Part shown: positions 27,035-36,537 of the stretch, in pieces
How positions within the stretch are numbered: the stretch's first letter is position 1
Layout of the letters: each line of letters starts with the position of its first letter
NCBI GenBank assembly: GCA_900230115.1
Contig: LT907983.1
Span: 248,001 to 312,000 of the forward strand
From: Spirosomataceae bacterium TFI 002
Lineage (GTDB): Bacteria > Bacteroidota > Bacteroidia > Cytophagales > Spirosomataceae
DNA length: 64,000 nucleotides
Direction: 5' to 3'
The notes under the pieces: model-generated
The model's database searches: none
Told to the model about the DNA's origin: nothing
The model's input: only the letters and a program-made list of their open reading frames with translations
Translations under genes and position numbers: made by a program

Positions 27035-28692
27035 AACTAAGCTTCCTATCATTACTCTTTCTTTCCACAATTTCACTTTGCTCTTTTAAAAGCAAAGAGG
27101 TTTCCTCAGCCGATGTAGTTATCTATGGAGGTACCTCAGCTGGTGTCGCTGCAGCAATTGAAACTGCTCGAATGGGTAAATCGGTCATACTTATTGAACC
27201 CACAAATCGTCTTGGTGGCCTTACAACAGGTGGTCTTGGACAAACTGACATTGGGAACAAGCAGGTCATTGGTGGTATTTCTCGTGAGTTTTACCAAAAC
27301 ATTAGAAAATACTATGCAGAACCGTCAAATTGGGTTTGGCAAAATAGATCAGAATATAAAGATGGCGGACAAACTAAAACCGCTAAAAATGAAGATGCCA
27401 TGTGGACTTTTGAGCCTTCTGTTGCTTTGAAAGTTTTTCATTCCATGATCAAGGATCTCGATATCAAAGTAGTTTATCTCCAAAGACTTGACAGATCAAT
27501 ACCCATTCAAAAAAGTAAGAATGCAATCAATTTCATTACCACGGAATCTGGTAATAAGTATTATGGTAAAATGTTTATTGATGCGACTTATGAAGGTGAT
27601 CTTCTCGCTGCGGCCGGAGTAAGCTACACTGTAGGTAGAGAGTCAAATGCCCAATACGGCGAATCTCTAAACGGAGTTCAAGCCAATATTACAAGCCCTA
27701 CCCTATCTGGAGGCGTTTCAGCGAATGGGCGTCACCATAACTTTGTTCCTGGAGTTGACCCTTACCAAAAAGCAGGTGACCCATCTTCTGGTCTGCTACC
27801 TGGAATCAATTCTACAGTTGGTGAAGATGGAAGCGGCGATAAACATATTCAGGCATATTGCTTTAGAATGTGTCTCACTGACCATCCTGAGAACAGGATT
27901 CCTTTTGAAAAACCTAAAAACTATGATGAACAGCAATATGAATTGTTATTCAGAAATTATGAAGCGGGATACAATAGAGTGCCATGGATAAGAGGCGATA
28001 TGCCCAACAGAAAAACAGACATGAACAACAGAGATGCCGTGTCTACCGATTTTATTGGGCAAAATTATACCTATCCCGAAGCCAGTTACCAAGAACGAGA
28101 ACGTATTATTGAAAACCATCGCTCCTATCAGCAAGGCTTAATGTGGACTTTGGCAAATCACCCTCGAATACCAATCGATATAAGAAATGAAGTTTCCAGA
28201 TGGGGAACTGCAAAAGATGAATTTGAAAGAGCAGATGGCTGGCAGCAACAACTCTACATTCGTGAAGCAAGAAGAATGTTAAGCGATGTAGTGATGAATC
28301 AAAAACACTGCGAAAGTATTGAAACTGTCTCAGATGCAGTTGGAATGGCGGCCTATGGCATGGATTCTCACCACACACAACGATATGTAACTGCAAATGG
28401 TGAAGCTGCCAACGAAGGAAATGTAGAGGCTCATGTAAAATCACCTTTCCCTGTGAGTTACCGCTCTATCGTGCCTAAGAAAGAAGAATGCACCAATTTA
28501 CTCGTTCCGGTTTGCTTAAGTGCCACGCACATCGCATTTGGATCTATTCGAATGGAACCAGTTTTTATGGTACTTGGACAAAGTTCTGCGGTAATAGCCA
28601 GCCTCGCCATTGACGAAAAAAAAGCTGTACAAGATTTATCATATGTCAAGCTAAGGAAAACCTTGCTTGAGAAAGGCCAGGTTTTGAAATAG
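27031..28692 (+). CDS. Exported FAD-dependent oxidoreductase (FAD_oxidored family)
   Basis: This 553-residue flavoprotein starts at the ATG at 27031, which overlaps the previous stop and yields a signal peptide ([19 protein letters not shown]). The FAD-binding motif is GGTSAG (33-38) followed by [25 protein letters not shown]. The rest fits the PF12831-type oxidoreductases often found as putative polysaccharide or xanthan-lyase-linked proteins in Bacteroidota. The C-terminus [16 protein letters not shown] holds the second FAD contact. Export of a folded flavoprotein through Sec rather than Tat is notable but common in this family. The substrate is unknown. Confidence 0.88.
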   Translation: MKLSFLSLLFLSTISLCSFKSKEVSSADVVIYGGTSAGVAAAIETARMGKSVILIEPTNRLGGLTTGGLGQTDIGNKQVIGGISREFYQNIRKYYAEPSNWVWQNRSEYKDGGQTKTAKNEDAMWTFEPSVALKVFHSMIKDLDIKVVYLQRLDRSIPIQKSKNAINFITTESGNKYYGKMFIDATYEGDLLAAAGVSYTVGRESNAQYGESLNGVQANITSPTLSGGVSANGRHHNFVPGVDPYQKAGDPSSGLLPGINSTVGEDGSGDKHIQAYCFRMCLTDHPENRIPFEKPKNYDEQQYELLFRNYEAGYNRVPWIRGDMPNRKTDMNNRDAVSTDFIGQNYTYPEASYQERERIIENHRSYQQGLMWTLANHPRIPIDIRNEVSRWGTAKDEFERADGWQQQLYIREARRMLSDVVMNQKHCESIETVSDAVGMAAYGMDSHHTQRYVTANGEAANEGNVEAHVKSPFPVSYRSIVPKKEECTNLLVPVCLSATHIAFGSIRMEPVFMVLGQSSAVIASLAIDEKKAVQDLSYVKLRKTLLEKGQVLK

Positions 28693-28747
28693 TCTATTCA
28701 TTTATAAAATGTTACGAATTATACTTCCCCATTTCAAAAATTATTAA

Positions 28748-30277
28748 ATGCTAAAACAACTAAGCATTTTACTACTTGTCATTATGGCCTTCACTTCTTG
28801 TAGCTCAAGTGAAACAAGTAATCAAGAGGACGGACGCTGTGTGACTTTACAAAGAAATGACACTTTGTCGCTAAGCAAAGAAATTGCCGACATCAGTGAA
28901 AAAATGGATTCTCTCACGGGAGTTTATGTGCTAGAAGACGGTAGTAATTCTATGGTTGTAAGGGCATGGCTCACCGAATACGCAGAAGAAACCATCGACA
29001 TTCAATATTTCATTTTTTCGATGGATAATGTGGGACTCATCGCTTGTGACTACCTTATAAGAGCAGCAGACCGAGGAGTTAAAATAAGAATAATTGTCGA
29101 TGACATTATGGTGGATGCCGAACTTGAAGATATCCTAACCTTTAATTCTCATGAAAACATAGAAGTCAAGATTTACAATCCTGGAGTCAATCTTGGCAAG
29201 AATATCTTTTGTAAAATCAAGAAATTTACAACGGATTTTAGAGGTGCAAACCAGCGGATGCATAACAAAACATTTACTGTAGATGGCAAAATTGTGATCA
29301 CAGGTGGTAGAAATATTGCCGATGAATACTTTGATTACGATCACGAATACAACTTCCGAGATAGAGACATCATCTTACTTGGCAAAGCCTCTGAGAAGGT
29401 AAATAAGTCATTTGAAGAGTTTTGGAATAGCTCATTGAGTAAGAACATAACCGACGTAATCGACGAAGATACAAACAAAGTTTATCTCGAAAACAGATTC
29501 GACAAGCTTCATGATTATGCTTGTAACATCAATAATTTTTGGCCTCAAATAAGAGAAAGGATTTCAAATTTACCCACCGCATTCAATGTTATCAAAAACT
29601 CTGGTGATTTGGTATGGCTCAGCGATGTTGATTTCATTACAGATTTACCCGGCAAAAATGATGGAAAAAGCGGCTTGGCTGGCGGCGGGGCCTCTACTGA
29701 TGCCTTGATAGAACTTATCAAAAATGCCAAATCATCCATTGATATTCAGTCACCCTATTTAGTTACTACAGAGCTAAGTCGCAACTTATTTAAAGACGCC
29801 GTAGCACGAGGAGTAAAAATAAGAATCTTAACGAATAGCCTTGCCTCTACCGATAATGTAGAAGCTTTTAGCGGCTATCAAAAAGACAGAAAGAAACTAT
29901 TAAAAACAGGAGTTCGTATCTTCGAGTTTCGCCCAGATGCCGCCGAAAGAACGAAAATAATGACTGGCGAACTGCAAGAGACATTGGAACATAAACCAAT
30001 ATTTGGACTACATGCAAAGTCAATGGTTATAGACAAAAACACAACTGTCATTGGCACCTTCAATCTTGATCCGCGTAGTGCAAACTTGAACACCGAATGC
30101 ATTGTTATTGTCCCATCTAAAAAAGTGGCAAAAAGAGTGCTAGACGGAATGGAAGAAGAGTTTAGTCCTGGCAATTCTTGGGAAACAACTTTAAGCTATA
30201 ATCCCGACTCAGAAGTCAACAACATGAAACGGATTAAAACTTGGACGAGAAAAGTTATTCCTAAAGAGATTTTGTAA
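28748..30277 (+). CDS. Phospholipase D-family lipoprotein
   Basis: This 509-residue lipoprotein has a lipobox ending at C18 (FTSC). Both HKD catalytic motifs are complete: H172-N-K174 with D179 in MHNKTFTVDGK, and H422-A-K424 with D429 in LHAKSMVIDKN. The second is followed by GTFNLDPRSANLNTE, as in cardiolipin synthase and related transphosphatidylases. It should act on phospholipids from the periplasmic face. It ends 19 nt from the convergent DoxX gene with no clear terminator. Confidence 0.92.
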   Translation: MLKQLSILLLVIMAFTSCSSSETSNQEDGRCVTLQRNDTLSLSKEIADISEKMDSLTGVYVLEDGSNSMVVRAWLTEYAEETIDIQYFIFSMDNVGLIACDYLIRAADRGVKIRIIVDDIMVDAELEDILTFNSHENIEVKIYNPGVNLGKNIFCKIKKFTTDFRGANQRMHNKTFTVDGKIVITGGRNIADEYFDYDHEYNFRDRDIILLGKASEKVNKSFEEFWNSSLSKNITDVIDEDTNKVYLENRFDKLHDYACNINNFWPQIRERISNLPTAFNVIKNSGDLVWLSDVDFITDLPGKNDGKSGLAGGGASTDALIELIKNAKSSIDIQSPYLVTTELSRNLFKDAVARGVKIRILTNSLASTDNVEAFSGYQKDRKKLLKTGVRIFEFRPDAAERTKIMTGELQETLEHKPIFGLHAKSMVIDKNTTVIGTFNLDPRSANLNTECIVIVPSKKVAKRVLDGMEEEFSPGNSWETTLSYNPDSEVNNMKRIKTWTRKVIPKEIL

Positions 30278-30296
30278 CTGCCAAAAGAAATCAACT

Positions 30297-30656
30297 TCAA
30301 CTCAAAAAGCTATAAGCCCAATAAATCAGCAACAATTGAATTGGTAATCGAATAAAGGTAGGAATAGTGTTTTTGCCTTTACTTTTAGTTTTTTGGTAAT
30401 GATAAAAATTGGCAGGAAAAACGGCAATTAGCAAGGCGATGATCCCTAAAGCAGCAAAATGCCGAGTAGCACTAAAGAGTAACATGATTCCCAGTGCTAT
30501 TTCAATAACACCTACAAGGATATTCACTTTTTCGGGATAAGGTACCCACTTTGGCGTAATTTTAAGAAAGAAATGAGGTATTCGAAAATGACTAATTCCT
30601 GCGAAAATATAAGCTGCCGCCATGGCAATGAGAGAAATTAGTTTGATCGTCGACAT
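30297..30656 (-). CDS. DoxX-like membrane protein
   Basis: This 119-residue protein has four predicted helices and the DoxX/MauE pattern: FAGISHFRIPHFFLKITPKWVP in the first third and GVIEIALGIMLLF in the second helix. Members occur in quinone or thiosulfate-linked membrane complexes, but most are uncharacterised. There are no cysteines suggesting redox activity. It is a single gene convergent with the phospholipase D gene. Confidence 0.88.
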   Translation of the reverse strand: MSTIKLISLIAMAAAYIFAGISHFRIPHFFLKITPKWVPYPEKVNILVGVIEIALGIMLLFSATRHFAALGIIALLIAVFPANFYHYQKTKSKGKNTIPTFIRLPIQLLLIYWAYSFLS

Positions 30657-30965
30657 AGGCTAAAAGTAATTATTAAAATGCAAAAACAGAACAGCTTACT
30701 CAAGAGCTATAAAATTAGTACCTAGTTGTTAGTGACTATAAAGTGAGCCAAAATGCATTTTCCTATTAAATCAACATACCTCTTTCGTCCGTGAATAATG
30801 GCTCATCCTTTCCTCACTTTTATTAATTAGCATTTCCCTTTAGCACTCTAATCTTTCCAGCAGGTCAATAAAGCCAAACAAATACCAAAAGACCAATTTT
30901 CTCATTATAGCTGAAAATGAATTTCCTATCTTTGCAAATTAATAAAATAGACCTCGTTTTAGTAG
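30657..30965. other. 309-bp divergent intergenic region
   Basis: This region separates doxX (minus) and pheT (plus) and should hold both promoters. The pheT -7 box is at 30927-30934. No attenuator-like leader peptide with a Phe run or T-box structure is visible. I see no RNA gene or repeat. Confidence 0.5.
30927..30934 (+). promoter_or_regulatory. -7 box of the pheT-zapA-rny operon
   Basis: TATCTTTG matches TAnnTTTG exactly. Transcription would start near 30941, giving a 25-nt leader before pheT. No TTG lies at the usual -33 distance. Confidence 0.6.
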
Positions 30966-33389
30966 ATGAAGATTTCGTACAAAGGACTTAAGCAACTCAT
31001 TGATTTTCAGTATTCACCAGCCGAATTGGATGTCATATTAACCAATACTGGCTTAGAAGTAGAAGGTATTGAGGAAAAATTCGCGGTACCAGGTGGACTT
31101 TTGGGTTTGGTAATAGGTGAAGTAAAGTCCTGCTTGCCTCATCCTAATGCGGATAAGCTAAAATTGACGAAAGTTGACATAGGTCAGTCACAATTGCTTG
31201 ATATCGTATGTGGTGCTCCCAACGTTGCCGAAGGTCAAAAAGTTGTGGTTGCGACTGTAGGTGCCAAGCTTTACCCAAGCGAAGGGGATGCTTTTGAAAT
31301 AAAAAAATCTAAAATTAGAGGTGAAGTATCGGAGGGAATGCTCTGTGCTGAAGATGAAATTGGTCTTGGAAAAGGACATGCAGGTATCTTGGTTTTGGAT
31401 ACTCCACTTGCAAACGGTACTCCTGCTGCGAGTTACTTCAACTTAGAATCTGATTACGTTATAGAAATAGGCCTTACACCTAACCGTACTGATGGAGCGT
31501 CACATTTTGGTGTGGCTAGAGATATCAAAGCGATTAATGGTAAGGAGATAAACCTACCTAATGTTGAAGGCTTCAAAACAGGAAACACAAAAACTAGCAT
31601 CAAACTCAATGTTGTAGACACAGCAGCTTGTCCAAGATTCTGTGGATTGGAGATCAACAATATTACTGTTCAACCTTCGCCAGACTGGCTTAAAGTGTTT
31701 TTGCAAAATATTGGAGTAAACTCAATCAATAACATAGTTGATATCACGAACTACATCTGTCACTTTGTAGGGCAACCAATGCATATTTTTGATGCGGATA
31801 AAATTCGCGGAAAGGAAGTCATTATACAAAAACCAAAAGAAGGAACCATTGTAAAAACACTCGATGGCATTGAAAGAAAATTATCTGGAGACGAATTGGC
31901 AATCTGTGATGCAGAAGGGCCAATGGCAATTGCCGGAGTTTTTGGTGGTGAAGGATCTGGAGTAAGTGCTACAACAAAAAATATATTTTTAGAAGTTGCC
32001 TACTTCAATCCGGATGATATACGAAGAGCCGCAACTAATCATTCTCTTAAGACTGATGCCTCATTTAGATACGAAAGAGGTACAGATCCTAATATGCCTC
32101 CATATGCTATTAAGTTGGCTACAAGCTTAATCCAAGAACTTGCTGGTGGAGATATTTGCGATACGCTTTATGATATTTACTCTAAGCCAATAGAAGCTCA
32201 TAATGTTAGCCTTAAACTGAAAAATGTAGATAGGTTAATTGGTAAAACTGTTCACAAGGAAAAAGTACTCGATATTTTAGAATCTCTTGACATAGAGGTA
32301 CTATCAATTGAGGATGGACTTTTAGAATTAGCTGTACCAGCTTATAGAGTAGATGTAACTCGTGAGGCTGACGTAATTGAGGAGATTTTAAGAATCTATG
32401 GTTTTGACCAAATAGAAGAATCAGAACATTTGTCTTCTTCTTTCCTTTCATCTTTCCCTATAGTAACTAGCGAAGATCAACAATCCAAGGTTTCACAATT
32501 ATTGGCTGCCAATGGTTTTAATGAAATCCAAACTCTATCAATTGTAAAACCTTCTCAGAACCAGATTTTGGAACCTGATGAAAAAACAACGGTAAAGTTA
32601 CTTAATCCCTTGAACGAAGATTTGTCAGAAATGAGAAATAGCTTGGTTTTTTCAGGAATGGAGTGCCTAGCCTACAACATTAATAGAAGACAAAAAGACT
32701 TAAAGCTTTTTGAGTTTGGAAGAGTTTATTTCAAAACTGAAACTGAAGAAAGTGTTAAGTATAGCGACAAGCAAGTGCTCGGGTTGTGGATTACTGGAAA
32801 CAAAAAAGCTGAGACTTGGTATGAGAATTCTAAGCCAGTTGAGTTTTTTGACCTAAAAAAATACGTTGAAAAACTATTGGCTAGTATGAGATGCTCAGCA
32901 ACTGGTCAGGATGACGCCGACAGCGATAGGTTTGAATTTGGCATTACTTACAAGCTCAATAATAAAGCAGTTGCTGTTGTTGGTAAAGTAAGAAAAGGTT
33001 TACTCAAGAAAAGCGATGTAAAACAAGATGTTTACTATGCTGAAATAGACTGGGCATACCTTTTGAAAAAATATAGCCCGGAAGTCACTTTTAAGGAGAT
33101 TTCAAAATTCCCCGAAGTACGAAGAGACCTTAGTTTGCTAATGAATAAAGCAACTCAGTTTAGCCAAGTAACTCAGGTGGCTCAGAAAACCGAGAGAAAG
33201 CTTCTTAAAGAGGTAAACGTATTTGATGTTTATGAAGGTGATAAGATTGGAGCTGATCAAAAATCATATTCAGTTAGTTTTATACTTCAGGATGCTGAAA
33301 AAACATTAAATGATAAGGTTATAGACAAGACTATGCAACGACTTATTTCATCATTTGAAAACGAGTTAGGTGCAATAGTTCGTAGATAA
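30966..33389 (+). CDS. pheT: Phenylalanine-tRNA ligase beta subunit
   Basis: This 807-residue subunit forms the alpha2-beta2 phenylalanyl-tRNA synthetase with PheS, which is not in this window. Domains in order are an N-terminal segment, an EMAP-like OB tRNA-binding domain (about 40-150, with CGAPN), B3/B4 with the editing site (about 210-390), B5 (about 405-475), a degenerate catalytic-like core, and a C-terminal FDX-ACB anticodon-binding domain (about 715-807, SKFPEVRRDLSLLM). Length and order are normal. It leads a cluster with a coiled-coil protein, zapA and rny. Confidence 0.97.
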   Translation: MKISYKGLKQLIDFQYSPAELDVILTNTGLEVEGIEEKFAVPGGLLGLVIGEVKSCLPHPNADKLKLTKVDIGQSQLLDIVCGAPNVAEGQKVVVATVGAKLYPSEGDAFEIKKSKIRGEVSEGMLCAEDEIGLGKGHAGILVLDTPLANGTPAASYFNLESDYVIEIGLTPNRTDGASHFGVARDIKAINGKEINLPNVEGFKTGNTKTSIKLNVVDTAACPRFCGLEINNITVQPSPDWLKVFLQNIGVNSINNIVDITNYICHFVGQPMHIFDADKIRGKEVIIQKPKEGTIVKTLDGIERKLSGDELAICDAEGPMAIAGVFGGEGSGVSATTKNIFLEVAYFNPDDIRRAATNHSLKTDASFRYERGTDPNMPPYAIKLATSLIQELAGGDICDTLYDIYSKPIEAHNVSLKLKNVDRLIGKTVHKEKVLDILESLDIEVLSIEDGLLELAVPAYRVDVTREADVIEEILRIYGFDQIEESEHLSSSFLSSFPIVTSEDQQSKVSQLLAANGFNEIQTLSIVKPSQNQILEPDEKTTVKLLNPLNEDLSEMRNSLVFSGMECLAYNINRRQKDLKLFEFGRVYFKTETEESVKYSDKQVLGLWITGNKKAETWYENSKPVEFFDLKKYVEKLLASMRCSATGQDDADSDRFEFGITYKLNNKAVAVVGKVRKGLLKKSDVKQDVYYAEIDWAYLLKKYSPEVTFKEISKFPEVRRDLSLLMNKATQFSQVTQVAQKTERKLLKEVNVFDVYEGDKIGADQKSYSVSFILQDAEKTLNDKVIDKTMQRLISSFENELGAIVRR

Positions 33390-33393
33390 TAAT

Positions 33394-33780
33394 ATGGCTA
33401 GTTCTCTTTCATCATATACCCAAGAAAATGCCCTACTTTTTGCGAAGCTACATGAGCTTAATTCAAAAATGCAGGTACTTGTAAAGGATAAAGAAATTTC
33501 TCAGCAGAGAATTCAAGGACTTGAATTTAACATTGACAAACTAGTTGCTGAAAACGAAAGCCTTCAAAAACAGCTAAATCAAGCTAACAGAGAGATTCAA
33601 AGCATTCAAAAAAGCACTAAAAACATCAATGCCCTAGAAAAACAAAATTTTAGTATTAGAAATAAAATCGCTAAAATTGCAACAGATATTGATAGTCAGG
33701 AGGTAAGTGAAGAGAATTGGAGAGAATTGATAGAAACACTAATTGTAGAGATTGATCATTGTATCGATCAGCTACAATAA
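33394..33780 (+). CDS. Coiled-coil protein between pheT and zapA
   Basis: This is a 128-residue cytoplasmic protein. Residues 10-85 form a long heptad-rich helix (AKLHELNSKMQVLVKDKEIS, then QLNQANREIQSI), and the C-terminal part is acidic. It starts 4 nt after pheT and ends 21 nt before zapA, so it is within one operon. Its place and shape recall ZapB-like or other ZapA-binding coiled-coil division factors. I recall that similar ORFs precede zapA in Bacteroidota, but no function is established. Confidence 0.85.
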   Translation: MASSLSSYTQENALLFAKLHELNSKMQVLVKDKEISQQRIQGLEFNIDKLVAENESLQKQLNQANREIQSIQKSTKNINALEKQNFSIRNKIAKIATDIDSQEVSEENWRELIETLIVEIDHCIDQLQ

Positions 33781-33801
33781 TAAATATATCGTATTGCATT
33801 T

Positions 33802-34086
33802 ATGAGCGTTAATAAGTCTAAAGTCAACTTAAATATTGGAGGGAATCATCTTCCTTTTGTTGTCCCTGAGGCTCATGAACCCTTATATCGTAAAGCCGAA
33901 GAGATGATTAACAAGCAAATGGCAAAGCTTCAAAATCAATACGGCGACCGAGCAAAAGCTGAAGAACTGCAAGGTATTATAGCAGTTGAAGCTTTGGTGG
34001 ATGCAATACAAGCACAAGAGAATTACGAAAAACTGCAAAAAGAAATCACCTCACAAGTGGATCAACTAGCAGCTAAGTTGCTCTAA
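33802..34086 (+). CDS. zapA: Cell division protein ZapA
   Basis: This 94-residue protein has the ZapA layout: an N-terminal beta-rich head (KVNLNIGGNHLPFVVPEAHEP) and a C-terminal coiled coil (about 35-94). It bundles and stabilises FtsZ filaments at midcell. The length is on the short side but normal for Bacteroidota. It follows a coiled-coil gene and precedes rny in the same direction. Confidence 0.9.
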   Translation: MSVNKSKVNLNIGGNHLPFVVPEAHEPLYRKAEEMINKQMAKLQNQYGDRAKAEELQGIIAVEALVDAIQAQENYEKLQKEITSQVDQLAAKLL

Positions 34087-34155
34087 ATCTATCTTCTACT
34101 TACTGGACAATTGATATCTGAAAATTTATTTTTCACCAACACCTAATTGTCCCCT

Positions 34156-35721
34156 ATGACAACAATAATATACATTATCCTCGCTGCTCTAGTTAGCTTA
34201 GCTGTAGGATTTTTGGTAGGCAAAAGCATAACCCAAAAGAATCAAAAAAATCAAGTAGAAGAAGCAGAAAAGCAAGCACAACTCATTATTAAAGACGCTC
34301 AGTCAAATGCAGAAAGTATCAAAAGAGACAAGATGCTTGAAGCAAAAGAGAACTTTATTAAATTGAAAGCTGAATTTGAAGAAGAGTCAAATCGTAAGAA
34401 AAACATCATTATTCAAAATGAGCAGAAAGTAAAACAACTGCAGCAGTCGGCATCTCAATTAATGGAGAAAAGCAAAAGAGAAGAAGCGGACTTAGAAAAA
34501 CAAAAAGAAAAAGTACAAGACCATTTAGAGATTCTTGCCAAGAGAAAAGACGAAGTAGAAAAACTTCACCAACAGCAAGTAACTCAATTGGAGAAAGTAG
34601 CTAACCTTACAGCCGATCAGGCCAAAGAACAACTTGTAGAAGCCTTGAAAGCTGAAGCAGCTTCAAATGCATCTTCCTATATCAAACAAACGATAGAAGA
34701 AGCTAAACTTACAGCAACTAAAGAAGCGAAGAAGATTGTTATTGGTACTATCCAGCGTACGGCTGCTGAGCAAGCAATTGAAAACTGTGTATCTGTTTTC
34801 AACCTTGAGAGCGACGAAATCAAAGGAAAGATAATTGGTAGAGAGGGAAGGAACATTAGAGCTTTAGAAGCCGCTACAGGTGCTGAGATCATCGTTGATG
34901 ACACTCCCGAAGCAATTGTAATCTCAAGTTTTGACCCAGTACGTAGAGAAGTTACAAGACTTGCTCTTCACAGACTTGTTCAAGATGGCCGTATTCACCC
35001 TGCTCGTATTGAAGAAGTGGTGAACAAAACCATGAAAGACATCAATAATGAGATTGTTGAAATTGGAGAGAGAGCAGTAATTGACCTTGGCATTCACGGA
35101 TTGCATCCTGAGTTAATAAAGTTAGTAGGTAGAATGCGTTTCCGTTCTTCTTATGGTCAAAACCTATTGCAACACTCAAGAGAGGTTGCAAAACTTACGG
35201 CAACCATGGCGGCAGAGATGGGCTTAAATGTGAAGCTTGCTAAAAGGGCTGGATTACTTCACGATATTGGTAAAGTGTATCACGAAGAAAGTGACCTTCC
35301 ACACGCATTGTTAGGAATGGAGCTTGCCAAAAAATACAAAGAGAACGCGGAAGTATGTAATGCAATTGGTGCTCACCACGATGAGATTGAGATGAAATAT
35401 TTGATCTCCCCTATTGTACAAGTATGTGATGCAATCTCAGGATCGAGACCAGGTGCCCGTCGTGAAATGATGGAATCTTATGTACAAAGATTGAGAGACT
35501 TAGAAGATCTTGCACTTAGCTATAGTGGTGTTGAAAAATGTTACGCTATACAAGCGGGTAGAGAATTAAGGGTAATTGTTGATTCTGATAAGACAACCGA
35601 TGATGCTGCAAATCAGTTATCGTTTGACATCTCTCAGAAAATAGAAAAAGAGATGCAATACCCTGGACAAGTGAAAGTTACAGTCATTCGTGAAATGAGA
35701 AGTGTGGCTTACGCAAAATAA
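34156..35721 (+). CDS. rny: Ribonuclease Y
   Basis: This 521-residue membrane-anchored endoribonuclease initiates mRNA decay. It has an N-terminal membrane helix (4-24), a long coiled coil (about 30-200), a KH RNA-binding domain ([19 protein letters not shown]) and an HD domain with [12 protein letters not shown] and AHHDEIE. I use the ATG at 34156; an upstream TTG adds three residues only. A strong terminator follows. RNase Y in place of an RNase E-type initiator fits the phylum. Confidence 0.96.
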   Translation: MTTIIYIILAALVSLAVGFLVGKSITQKNQKNQVEEAEKQAQLIIKDAQSNAESIKRDKMLEAKENFIKLKAEFEEESNRKKNIIIQNEQKVKQLQQSASQLMEKSKREEADLEKQKEKVQDHLEILAKRKDEVEKLHQQQVTQLEKVANLTADQAKEQLVEALKAEAASNASSYIKQTIEEAKLTATKEAKKIVIGTIQRTAAEQAIENCVSVFNLESDEIKGKIIGREGRNIRALEAATGAEIIVDDTPEAIVISSFDPVRREVTRLALHRLVQDGRIHPARIEEVVNKTMKDINNEIVEIGERAVIDLGIHGLHPELIKLVGRMRFRSSYGQNLLQHSREVAKLTATMAAEMGLNVKLAKRAGLLHDIGKVYHEESDLPHALLGMELAKKYKENAEVCNAIGAHHDEIEMKYLISPIVQVCDAISGSRPGARREMMESYVQRLRDLEDLALSYSGVEKCYAIQAGRELRVIVDSDKTTDDAANQLSFDISQKIEKEMQYPGQVKVTVIREMRSVAYAK

Positions 35722-35743
35722 TTTCAAATGTTAATAGAATGCT

Positions 35744-35769
35744 AAAGCACCCTTTTTGGGTGCTTTTTC
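35744..35769 (+). terminator. Terminator of the pheT-zapA-rny operon
   Basis: AAGCACCC pairs with GGGTGCTT around a TTTTT loop and is followed by TTTC. It lies 23 nt after the rny stop codon. Confidence 0.85.
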
Positions 35770-35851
35770 GTTTATACCAAACAACCTTTTTACATTTACA
35801 TACATCTAAAAAGCAAGCAACATAAATTACAACCTTAAAACACATATCACC

Positions 35852-36391
35852 ATGAAAAAGCTATTTTCGATATTCGCAGCCTCAATTATTTTTCTTTCAT
35901 GTTCTGGACCGCAAGGCCCCATTGGTCCACAAGGGCCCGAAGGTATCCCTGGCCTTGATGGAGGACTAGAATACGCCAAAGCATTTGAAGTAGTCGCAGA
36001 CTTTACACAAGCCAATGGTTACGGATTTGTAGAAGAGTACGGCTTTGATGTTTTCCCTGCCGATGTACCTTTAATCTACATGATTTGGGACGTACTTGAA
36101 AACGGTACAGAAGTATGGAGACCATTGCCACAATCTGCCTATTTATCCCAAGGAATTCTTACTTACAATTTTGACTTTACTGATACTGACGTTTCTATTT
36201 TTATGGACGGGACTGTTAATGATTTCGGTACACTATCCGAAGCTTACCGAATAGGACAAACTTTTAGAGTCGTTGTTGTACCAGCTGAGTTTTTAGCTGG
36301 AGGAAGAATGGACTTAACATACGAAGGAGTTACAAAAGCATTTAATATCAAAGAATCTGATTTCAAAAAGCATCCAAAAGCTACGAAGTAA
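35852..36391 (+). CDS. Lipoprotein with a short collagen-like stretch
   Basis: This 179-residue lipoprotein has the lipobox LSC at C17. The acylated Cys is directly followed by six Gly-X-Y triplets (residues 19-36: GPQGPIGPQGPEGIPGLDG), so a mini collagen-like stalk projects from the membrane. The remaining 140 residues are beta-rich with many aromatic and acidic residues and no known motif. Six triplets are probably too few for a stable triple helix alone, so trimerisation would rely on the globular part. The gene is alone between two terminators. Confidence 0.85.
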   Translation: MKKLFSIFAASIIFLSCSGPQGPIGPQGPEGIPGLDGGLEYAKAFEVVADFTQANGYGFVEEYGFDVFPADVPLIYMIWDVLENGTEVWRPLPQSAYLSQGILTYNFDFTDTDVSIFMDGTVNDFGTLSEAYRIGQTFRVVVVPAEFLAGGRMDLTYEGVTKAFNIKESDFKKHPKATK

Positions 36392-36418
36392 GGATTCGCA
36401 ACATCTAGCATAATATTT

Positions 36419-36449
36419 TTAAGGCTTACTCTGTAAGCCTTTTTTTTGT
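36419..36449 (+). terminator. Terminator after the collagen-like lipoprotein
   Basis: AAGGCTTAC pairs with GTAAGCCTT around a TCT loop, followed by TTTTTT. The stem is perfect over nine bases. Confidence 0.88.
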
Positions 36450-36537
36450 CTATAAATCTATAGAAACTTAGCAACTAATTGAGGCAATGGGATTAAAAGC
36501 TAGTATTTTTACATAAACCTATTGCTAAAGCTATCTT

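Noticed and set aside
28106-28444. 112-residue minus-strand open frame
   Set aside because: It is antisense to the FAD oxidoreductase and His/Leu-rich, the usual shadow composition.
34087-34155. 6S RNA gene downstream of zapA, as in E. coli
   Set aside because: The gap to rny is only 69 nt, far too short for a 6S RNA, and no long hairpin is present.
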